Assembly: GCA_017654935.2 (NCBI GenBank) | Contig: CM065686.1 | Coordinates: forward strand, 23,981,495-24,045,494 | Length of the DNA stretch: 64,000 nucleotides | Direction: 5' to 3' | From: Phymorhynchus buccinoides | Taxonomy: Eukaryota > Mollusca > Gastropoda > Neogastropoda > Raphitomidae | Part shown: positions 56,501 to 64,000 of the stretch, one piece after another | Layout of the letters: each line of letters starts with the position of its first letter | How positions within the stretch are numbered: the first letter of the stretch is position 1 | Notes under the pieces: model-generated | Told to the model about the DNA's origin: nothing | Seen by the model: the letters and a program-made list of their open reading frames with translations, nothing else | Databases searched by the model: none | Position numbers and translations under genes: made by a program

Positions 56501-59500
56501 AACCGCCGAGCGAGAAAGAAGGAGGGCAGGGAAAGGGCGGCCCCAGGGGCCAAAGAACAAGGAGCGAAAAAAGGCACGCGGGCCAAACACACAAAACAGG
56601 AACCCCGGACGCGCAGAAACAGAAGAGGAGGGCCGGAGGGGAAAACCGGCAGAGGCAAGCGAGAAGGGGGGAGATAAGCTGGCCTCCGGACGGGGCGAAC
56701 CAAAAACCACGGCCAACGAGGAGACAGCAAGCAGCGAACAGAGGAAAGGCGGCCAGCAAACGCGCAGGGGCCAAGAAGCTGACAAGGGCAGGGCAGCAGG
56801 GAGAAGAGAGAAGGGCAAGCGAAGCGGAAAAGCGCGGCCGGGGGGACGGGAAGGAGAGAGACGACCGGCGGGGCGGCAAAGCGCACCTGGGGAGACCCCC
56901 AGAACGAAGGCAAGGGAGAAAGAGGACGGGACCGCGCCGCCGATGCCAAGCACAAGCTGGGCCGGGGGAACAACACAAACCGGCTAAGAGGAAGATACAG
57001 CAGCAAGGAGAGGAACAGGGGAGGCAGCACAGGGCAGGAGGAACAAGGCACCGGGCGAGGGCACCAAGAGCCAAGGAGCGACGGCGGAGCGCGGGGGGGC
57101 GAACGACAGGGGGGACAACTCGGGTAGGAACCACAACGCAGGAGCGGACGACGGCATCTACGACGGCAGTGCAGACAAGACGCGAAACCAAGCACGGGGG
57201 AATAGAAAGAAAAGGCGGCCAAACAGAAAGAAGGAGGAGAGAGAGAAAGGGAAGGCAGAGCGGCGAAGCGAGACACGGAAGCACGGTACGCATAGGCAAC
57301 GGAGAAGCCAACAAGCCGAACACTCAGGGACGGCGGGCCGGGCCAACTACACAGCTCAGAATGGATGTCAGACGATGGGACAAGGCAGCAGAAGGCGAGG
57401 AGGCAGGGTACGGGTGCCGCAAAGACGCAAGAGGAAGAGAGCCAGAGCAAGGGGGAAAAGCCCCAGGGCAAGGACAGGGCCAAGGCACCCCCGGAGAAGG
57501 GAAGGCTAAGAGAGGACAACGGGATAGCCGAGGAAGCAGAGGGGAAACCAAGCAGCAGGTGGCAAACGGATGGGCCCGAACAGGGGGGCCCAGACGGGGT
57601 CTTCGCCCGCCCACCCCGGGAACTCTCTGTCGAGGCTTGCACCGGAGCAGCACCCGCCTGTCCGGGGCCGTGGCAACACGCGGCCGGAGCCTTTATGGGG
57701 GGGCCATGGCGGCGAGGGGACCACCCAAGAGGCCACGGCGGCCGGGGCCGGTAAAAACCCAGGCCCTGCTAAGGAGGAGAGGGCGCGCGAGTGCACGGTG
57801 CGGGGAGCGGGCGGTGGCGCAGAGGAGTCTTCGGTGGCGGGGAGCAAAGAGGCGGGGCCCCCGCAGTGCTATCTGCCGTGGGGGGGGGGAGCGGCGTGCG
57901 CACTCGGCGGGCAGGGGCAGGAAATAGCGCGGGAGGCAGAAGCAGGGCCGGACGGCCGGACGACGGGCACCCCAAGGGGGCGCAGAGGGGAGGACGGGTA
58001 GGCACCGGAAGAGCCCGGCAGAGAAGCCGGAGGGGACGGGGGAGGACCGGGCGCAAAAACCGGCCGGACGGGGGAAGGGGGGGGGCACCGGGGGGGGGCA
58101 GCCAAAAGCGCAGAGCAAAAGGGGCCGCCGCCACACCCGCCATAACCCCAACGCCACCCAACCACAGAGCGACGGCAGCCGCCAAGGCGAGCAAGGAGGC
58201 AAAGCATGGCCTTCCCTCTTGCCAAGAGCAGGGGACGAAAGAACCCCCGACGGGTAAGCGGGGAAACGGAGCGCGACCGGAGCGGCAGGCGGCCCCGAAC
58301 AACCGATGGCGGCGGGCGCAACCGGGGAGCCGGGACAGGGGAGCTGTTGCAGCTACGTGTACGGGACCGGGACCCGCGGGAAGGAGGACAACCTGAGGTT
58401 GCCCGTACCGTAGCCATGGTGAGCGGCCCGGCCACCCGGGAGACCCCTGCGGCCTTACGGCTTGCCTTTCGTGCTCTGGCCCTGTCCCCCAACCATGCCC
58501 GTGGTGCGCGCGACGCCGAACTGAGCTTGAAAGCAGGCAGAGTTGCGGCACCACGCAATAAGCTGCGAGCAGGCAAAGCGCCGGCATGGCGAGAATGAGC
58601 CAAGGGGGTCGCATGAACAGTGACTGAGTCAGGGAGTCAAAGGCATGGGGCCGACGGGGCGACGGAGCAAGAGGCGACGCAAGGCCGGGTGTGACCCCAC
58701 GATCATTTCAGCACTATCAGCCGAGTCACAACGAGCTTGGGCGGAGGCGACCACCGAGGGAAGAGGGGGGGCAAGGGACCCGCGGCCGAATGAGGCGACG
58801 AGACGCCGGCTTAGAGGTTAGACCGGACACGGGAAAAATCGCCGGCGGAAGTTAACTGGAATCAAAGAAGTCACGGGCAGAACGGGCCGGGGCGGCACCC
58901 CCTTTGCGTGGGGACGAGGCCAACAGAGGGAAGACCGAAGCACACAGTCAACCAGACATACGGAACGGGACGGCGGCAAGACCGCAACACAGAAAACCGG
59001 CAAGGAGAATCAATGATGCACTACCCACCGAATAATAGTCCAAGCACAGCACAAGACCGGAACCCACGAGGAGGACACCGGGGAGGCGAGAGGAGGAGAA
59101 CACTGGTTCTAAACACATTACGAGTATAAAACATGGCGCCCCAAGTGACATGGTATCTGACTTAAATACCGCGAGGAAGACGGCACACAGGGCGGACTCG
59201 GCATATCCCACGGCAACCGTGCCAAGGAGTTAGCTTGAATGTGGCGATGGCGGGGGGAAAAGGGCGTGGCTCCCAGGGAAAGTAACGCAGGCGAGTCAAC
59301 GGAGGAATAGATAGATAATATGTGAGAGAGAGTAGGAGTGAAGCAACAGGCGCCGATGTCCGTCGTCAGGTCCTTTGGGACTGCTGGAGTGGACACAGTA
59401 GAAAGAACCGACCGCAGCAGGCAGGGGGCCGGCTCCGACACCAGCGGGAGGCGAAAGCGATTAGGATTTTCTCGATTAAGCTCTGGATTTTTAACGCAAG

Positions 59501-60640
59501 GTCTGGGTGACGGGCGAGCGGGGAGTGAGTATTTTGAACAGGAGGGAAACCAAAAAACGGGAGCGGGGTGGAACCTGGTTTTTTAGCCCGGTTGGAGGCG
59601 TGGTAGAGGCACGTGGTGCAGCCGACAGCCGGGGGGCGACGGGCGAGTAGTTTATCTGATTCTGAAGCTTATCAATGGCGCTAGGAAAAGACTGCGATAC
59701 CGTTGCTCGAGATGCACATGTTTTTGTACCCTGTGGCACAAGGGCTTGCGACAGGCCATGGGAAGCGATAGCGGAGCGCCGTGCACACAACGAAAAAGCG
59801 CGGGGCGCGGGAGGAGTGGGACGTGAATACTCAAAATATTATTACCCAAAAGAGGGAACAAACAATTGAACGGGGGAAGGCCAAATACGCACGAGGCCGG
59901 CACAGCAGCGTGGGAGCCAATCGCGAGCGATATGCACGACCACTGCTCGGACCTGCACACGGAAGGTCGGGCCTGGGCCCCGTGGGGGACAACTGGGACA
60001 GCCGGCGACAGCGGGCCGGCGATGGGCACCGTGCGAAAAGCCGTGCAAGGGCCCGACTGATCGGTCCGCACTCAGCAGCAGTTGGCCACGGGTGGGACGG
60101 GACCGCCAGGACACGGACTAACGGCCAGAAGGCATCGTGGGCATGGGCGTTCGGAACCAAGGACGGGACAGCGGATCCGGAGCAGGGTCGCAGTTGGTGT
60201 ACACGAAGGGTGGCGGGCACTTAGGGCTGCAGCATCATGGCCGGCGTATGAGCGCCCGGGGGGTGGCCCCCACAGGGGGCGCACCACTGCACCCGCCGCG
60301 TGTGGGGACCACGTGGTCCCCTGGTGCAGGTGACACAGTGTAGACACCGGCTGACAGCCCGGGAACAATACCCAACCGCCGTGCCCGCTGTCACCCTTGG
60401 CCTCTCCCCACGCACAGACCGGCCACACCGTGGGCCCCCAGGGCCACAGCACACAGCGGGGCAGTACCTACCCAGACTGGGAGGAGAGGGGAAAACAACT
60501 AACACACCACACATACACACACACCGCGCACAAGCACCCCACACGCGTGACCCGGGCCAAGCAGCAGCGTGATGAAGAGACTAACGCCCCGAGGCGGCAG
60601 TTTAGCAGCAGGGGCAGGCAATCAATTGAGGGCGGGCAGT
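50526..60640. other. T-poor sequence, no gene recognised
   Basis: Includes the most extreme T depletion (52.7-57.2 kb). Short AC repeats at 52570-52602 and 60500-60535 are intact. No protein family is visible in any frame, and frames overlap on both strands. Confidence 0.5.
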
Positions 60641-61109
60641 ACAGCCGTGTATGTACCCCGAATCCTCCACCGGTGGAACACTTGATCCAAAACGCGCTTC
60701 TTGTGGGAATGACTGGTGAAAGAGCCTGCCCTTTGGTACAGAGAGGACTTCACTACTCGCTGCGATGCACTGTGGGGCTAGTCTCCGTTTGGAATGGCCG
60801 GTGAAGGATCATGACAGCCTGAACTTTGTACATCCCGGTCGCGGCGGGGCGTCACGGCCGTTCTGGTCCGTCGTGTCCGTTGCATGAGACACGCACAACA
60901 GCTGATACGTATTCTAGCTGACCACGGGAACAGGTTGGACCAGAGAACTCTATTGTTTGGTGTTCGTAGATGCCCAGATGGGCGAAGAACTGCTGCCCCA
61001 CCTCTTGTCCTGGCCCTCCCCCTACCCTAGCTGGCCTATCTTCTCTCTCGCCTACCTCCTGTTCACTTTCTGTACTATCTGTGTCACTGATATCTGCTAC
61101 AGCGTCTTC
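60641..61109. other. Normal-composition sequence, no gene called
   Basis: T content recovers here. The minus-strand frame of the next feature stays open for about 100 codons beyond its stop (Glu/Asp-rich, then GPGQEVGQQFF...), so part of this may be coding or a decayed exon. Confidence 0.4.
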
Positions 61110-61457
61110 TTAGTCTACTCTATCGTCTGCTATTTCTATGTCAGGCTCAACTTGCAGCAAATTTTCGTTGTCTGCCCCCTCCTTCGAAGACGAAGAAGAT
61201 GATTTAGACTTTGAATTAGAGTCCTTCCTAGAACTAGACGAAGAAGATGAGGCAGGTACCAAGAGAAACTTTCCCTTGTCATCTCTACCTTGCTTAGGCG
61301 TAACAGACGCCGAAGAGACAGGAACAGGAGTGACCGCGGGGTCGACAGAAGACATGTCAAAACCGGGGTCACAAAACACGTTATCAATACAAAATTTAAA
61401 CAAATTCAAATAATAGCGAAATCGAAGAAATAATAAGTTTAAGCTATGTACGGACAA
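61110..61457 (-). CDS. Unrecognised Ser/Asp-rich open frame
   Basis: A 115-codon frame. The first ~35 residues are hydrophobic/aromatic and could be untranslated; a second Met at about residue 35 (MSSVDPAVTPVPVSS) is a more natural start. It is followed by a long Ser/Lys tract (residues ~68-92, SSSSSSSRKDSNSKSK) and an acidic end (VEPDIEIADDRVD). After the TAA the same frame continues open and acidic (EDAVADISDTDSTESEQEVG), so the stop may be a substitution in a longer disordered protein. It lies on the same strand as the DUF7869-like fragment and Mutator transposase. I do not recognise a family, and low complexity makes chance coding plausible. Confidence 0.3.
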   Translation of the reverse strand: MSVHSLNLLFLRFRYYLNLFKFCIDNVFCDPGFDMSSVDPAVTPVPVSSASVTPKQGRDDKGKFLLVPASSSSSSSRKDSNSKSKSSSSSSKEGADNENLLQVEPDIEIADDRVD

Positions 61458-61742
61458 TACCTGTCACCCAATAGGGGAAAGGGAACACAAAAGAGTAATG
61501 GATGTTGACTGGTTAAGCAGATATTAGAAAAACTTTGCAGAGCAAATTATAGTATGGCCACTCGAAAGTGGAGAACATTTATTATGATTCATAGTTGCCT
61601 TCCCGGAAGTGACGTGAATGAAGGGGTTCCCCTACACATCAGCGGTATTGTATGACCAGACCGAGGGAAGTAATTTGTCTTAGACTAAAAGACTTTTTGG
61701 TCTTTGGTAAATTGGCTTATGCTCCAAATTGGAAGAGATAAC

Positions 61743-62386
61743 TCATTCGTAGTGAAACGGTAACATGATAGAATAGATTGTCCTTTTAAAGAGACCAAAA
61801 CCCCAATCTGGAGGCATGAAATTGATGGTGATCTCATTGTGCAGAGAATTCTGCACCCTCCAGCACAAGTACCACATCATGTACTTGTTTTTGTTTTGTA
61901 CCGAGCAGTTGTCGCAGTGGAGATGCATGGTGGTCTCACCACAGCCGTAGTTGTGCAGGAAATGGTGGATGTAGCTTATGACAGCGTTGGAGCCTTTTCT
62001 GCAGTTAACAGCTTCTTCCACCAGGTAATTAACCTGCTGTGGGAGCCCCTCACAGCAGATGCCGAACACAGCACATTTCCTGGGTGTCAAGAAGTAAATG
62101 GGCCCTGGCTGGTCTGGACGGGCAGGGTAATGAATTTGCTGCGCATAATCAAAACTGTAGTGCATTGCGCACTGTCTGGAATTGGGAGGGTTGGGCTGGA
62201 GAGAGGTGATGTTCTGATGTTGCACTTCAGCCTTGCTGTCATTCACCAGCTGCTTGTAGAACTGGCACTCAGCATCCACCTGGCTCAGGTGTGTCTGCTG
62301 TTGCTGAAGCAGCTGTCTTCTCCTCATCAGGAAGGTTAGCGCTTCGAAAGATTTGTGCATTATTCTGTTGACAGAGCTCAGCAGAC
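61743..62386 (-). pseudogene. DUF7869-like protein fragment, probably degenerate
   Basis: Matches, from memory, the DUF7869 domain of invertebrate proteins that look transposon-derived. In order: a Gln-rich helix (RRQLLQQQQTHLSQVDAECQ), HYSFDYAQQIHYP, GPIYFLTPRKCAVFGICCEG, LPQQVNYLVEEAV, NAVISYIHHFLHNYGCGET, then LHCDNCSVQNKNKYMMWYL, INFMPPDWGFGLFKR and a stop. Conserved Asp in SFDYAQ and CDNC..QNKN may be RNase-H-like catalytic residues (inference). The usual segment between 'F' and 'PDW' (AGHTKF-like) is absent, giving NFMPPDW, and the protein stops soon after, so the C-terminal half is missing. Upstream, an alternative frame reads CQQNNAQIFRSANLPDEEK, which fits the family better than the Met frame and implies a 1-base shift at about 62312-62325. 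It may be joined by splicing to the Mutator exon (acceptor AG at 62387-62388). Confidence 0.65.
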
Positions 62387-63110
62387 CTGTTTACTCTACT
62401 CTTTTCGAGTAGTAGTCTACTCAATTTGGATCTCTACTACTCTTCAAAATTGAAAATAATGCTAGATTCTACTCATTTTCAGTGAACATTGTTTGGTGCT
62501 TTAAGGGGGAAGCCGTAATGGCATGTGTTTATTTTCTAGTGGTCCAATCACCATGAAATTTGGCAGGAATGTGCCAAAGACACCACACTCTTAATGCAAT
62601 GTTTTTTGTAAGTCTGTGATAAACAGAAATAGGAGAGAATTTTTTTTTTTTTAAAATGTTGTGGAAAGCAAATAAAAATTACTACCAACTTTGTATCACT
62701 CTCTTGAAAACATTTTTAAACAAAGTGCTTCATCTTTTATGTGCATGCATGTAAACACAGTAAAAATCGCTCGTACTAAAATCTTAGCCCTACTGTCAAA
62801 AGTAAGTCCACAGCTCGCGCACAGATTTTTAACATTTTTTTTATGGATGACAACAACAACAACAACAACATACAGTATTTATACGGCGCTGAATCTTGAT
62901 AGATGACCACACATATGATCATTGATAAACAAAGTTATTTTCAGCAGAATTGACCATTTTAGTACCAGCCATTGGTATTGGCCCCTGCAATCTGCATGCC
63001 AAATTTCAAAGCAATAGGATGAAATTTACTAAAAATATGATGTTTAAAGTAAACCAGCGCACGGAAAAACGCAAACTTTTTGACGACAGAAAATTAATAT
63101 GATTTCCTAC
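62387..63110 (-). other. Candidate intron between Mutator and DUF7869-like exons
   Basis: On the minus strand a donor CAAG|GTAGGA lies at 63111/63110 and an acceptor AAACAG|GT at 62387/62386. Joining them makes a continuous frame (G + GT) into the Met frame of the DUF7869-like piece. The acceptor lacks a good pyrimidine tract, and the Mutator frame also reaches its own TAA at 63094, so this is only a candidate. The interval holds an AAC microsatellite at 62846-62870, a T-run at 62640-62654, and two 'aaatttggca'-type phrases (near 62557 and 63001). Confidence 0.35.
62846..62890. repeat. AAC microsatellite with GCGC motif
   Basis: ACAACAACAACAACAACAAC followed by TTTATACGGCGC, echoing the AAT-linked motif at 38-141. 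Confidence 0.6.
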
Positions 63111-64000
63111 CTTGTGCTGTCCTAATAAGCTCCAGCAAGGTAAGGCTGGCCTGCTGTTCATTCTGACTGAGGAGTCTTTGTCTCCTAGCTCTGCGTTGCT
63201 GTTTGGTTGCAGCCTGGGCCTGACGACTAGCGTTTATAACGTGCACAGTGTCTTTTTTGTCGCAGAACTCCACACAGAACTTTCCGGGTTTGATTTGCAT
63301 TCTATGTAGAATGGCCTTCAAACTGCTGGCTCCATCATTGAAAAGACACACAGCCAAGGCAACAGCTGTAGTCACAGTCCCTAGCCCATGGTTTTTGGAT
63401 TTAGGGCAAAACCTCCAGATGAGACCGTTCAACGATTCGTTCGCGTTTTGCGTGTACCCCTGCAAGCATTTCTTGAGAAGCTCGGTCCTACAAAGATCTT
63501 TGAACACAGGTTTTATAACATCCATAGCTTCATTTGGCATGTTACTCCCTTGCTTATATTCTGTCCCATCCCTTTCAGCCTGCTTGAATTTGCACCACTC
63601 TATGTCACAGAAACTGTGCCTATGGGTTGGATTTTCATCATTTGATGAATAGTGGAAACATACAGTGCAAACAGCAATGCGCATTTTCTCAAGGTTATTC
63701 TTGTTTACCCTTATAGCATTTCCATAATACACCTGCATTTTGTCTGTCAATCTGCCCTTTCCACCTAGAGGTTTACCATCGGCTAATTTACCTTTTTTCG
63801 CTTTCTTCAGATTTCTAAGTCGCGTCCCCATCCTCTTTTGTACGTGACCGACGCACTCCATTTTTTCAACCAGGATATCATCGTAGGGTTTTGAATCATG
63901 TACCTTTTTAAAACTATTTGTATCCCCATCACCTATGAAGTTGGTGTACCTTAATTTATAATTTGCTACTGATCTAGAAAAAATTTGGACTGCCGCCTCA
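63094..64000 (-). CDS. Mutator-like transposase domain protein, 5' end beyond window
   Basis: The frame is open from the right edge (first whole codon 63997-63999) to TAA at 63094-63096: 301 residues, N-terminus missing. Visible order from the edge: EAAVQIFSRSVANYKLRY, TNFIGDGDTNSF (residues ~19-30; the GDGD acidic pair is a likely part of the DDE catalytic core), KMECVGHVQKRMGTRLRNL (~46-64), GGKGRLTDKMQVYYGNAIR (~79-97), a Cys/His stretch with CTVCFHYSSNDENPTHRHSF, DIEWCKF, then TQNANESLNGLIWRFCPKSK and VCLFNDGASSLKAIL, and a basic C-terminus (QQRRARRQRLL). This order is characteristic of the Mutator-like transposase domain in molluscs and arthropods, as I know the family. An internal Met at 63861 is not the start because homology continues upstream. 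No stop or frameshift is seen in the visible part, unlike the neighbouring DUF7869 piece. It may be an active or recently active element. Confidence 0.85.
   Translation of the reverse strand, partial: EAAVQIFSRSVANYKLRYTNFIGDGDTNSFKKVHDSKPYDDILVEKMECVGHVQKRMGTRLRNLKKAKKGKLADGKPLGGKGRLTDKMQVYYGNAIRVNKNNLEKMRIAVCTVCFHYSSNDENPTHRHSFCDIEWCKFKQAERDGTEYKQGSNMPNEAMDVIKPVFKDLCRTELLKKCLQGYTQNANESLNGLIWRFCPKSKNHGLGTVTTAVALAVCLFNDGASSLKAILHRMQIKPGKFCVEFCDKKDTVHVINASRQAQAATKQQRRARRQRLLSQNEQQASLTLLELIRTAQGRKSY

Larger units (their letters stand above)
28690..60640 (+). other. T-depleted, G/A-rich block, probable consensus artefact
   Basis: Most of this 32-kb stretch has very few T on the plus strand; for example 53221-53606 has none in 386 bases. 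Islands with ordinary T content lie at about 30531-31540, 39480-40110, 45880-46290, 48540-49100 and 49590-50350. With T missing on one strand and A on the other, none of TAA, TAG or TGA can form, so open frames of 300-935 codons appear on both strands at once, Pro/Arg/Ser/Gly-rich and without domains. Internal tandem copies (41.8-47.1 kb) show T replaced by G or dropped while A, C and G stay. I call no gene here. Confidence 0.8.

Noticed and set aside
61839..62339. A 166-codon plus-strand frame
   Set aside because: It is the antisense shadow of the DUF7869-like fragment, whose motifs are clear on the minus strand.

Overview
This is a eukaryotic, almost certainly metazoan, intergenic window. 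The best guess is a marine invertebrate, probably a mollusc (gastropod-like). The evidence is indirect: a Mutator-like transposase and a DUF7869-like protein of the type common in molluscs and other marine invertebrates, a tRNA-derived SINE with intact A and B boxes, many short foldback (MITE-like) elements, and abundant microsatellites. There is no bacterial operon structure, rRNA, true tRNA gene or CRISPR array. I recognise no conserved host gene.

Layout. 1-27.5 kb is repeat-rich, roughly balanced sequence. It holds a 650-bp pentanucleotide mosaic, at least six families of foldback/MITE-like elements (several in 2-5 copies), an 89-bp x 12 tandem array (7.83-8.90 kb), a 16-bp minisatellite (13.04-13.91 kb), a hairpin-rich array (19.98-20.47 kb), a tRNA-SINE (22.94-23.23 kb) and long GA/TC/CA/CCAA microsatellites. 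Two 500-N scaffold gaps sit at 4677-5176 and 27496-27995, both beside GA/TC microsatellites. From about 28.7 to 60.6 kb the plus strand is drastically T-depleted (386 bases without a single T at 53221-53606), broken by islands of normal composition (about 30.5-31.5, 39.5-40.1, 45.9-46.3 and 49.6-50.3 kb). Very long open frames on both strands there (over 900 codons) follow from the missing T (no stop codons) and are not genes. 60.6-64 kb returns to normal composition and holds the only recognisable coding sequence, all on the minus strand: a Mutator-like transposase running off the right edge (63094 to beyond 64000), a DUF7869-like fragment (61743-62386) and an unrecognised Ser/Asp-rich frame (61110-61457).

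Main observation. A tandem array of ~68-bp units at 41.8-47.1 kb contains T-bearing copies (45.88-46.29 kb) flanked by copies in which the same T positions read G or are missing, while A, C and G are mostly kept. This directional T-to-G/T-loss pattern explains the composition of the whole block. It is most simply a sequencing or consensus artefact, although a strand-asymmetric biological process cannot be excluded from sequence alone. I found no convincing new biological system. The Mutator/DUF7869 pair joined by a possible intron, the hairpin array at 20 kb and the foldback families are the most interesting biological items.
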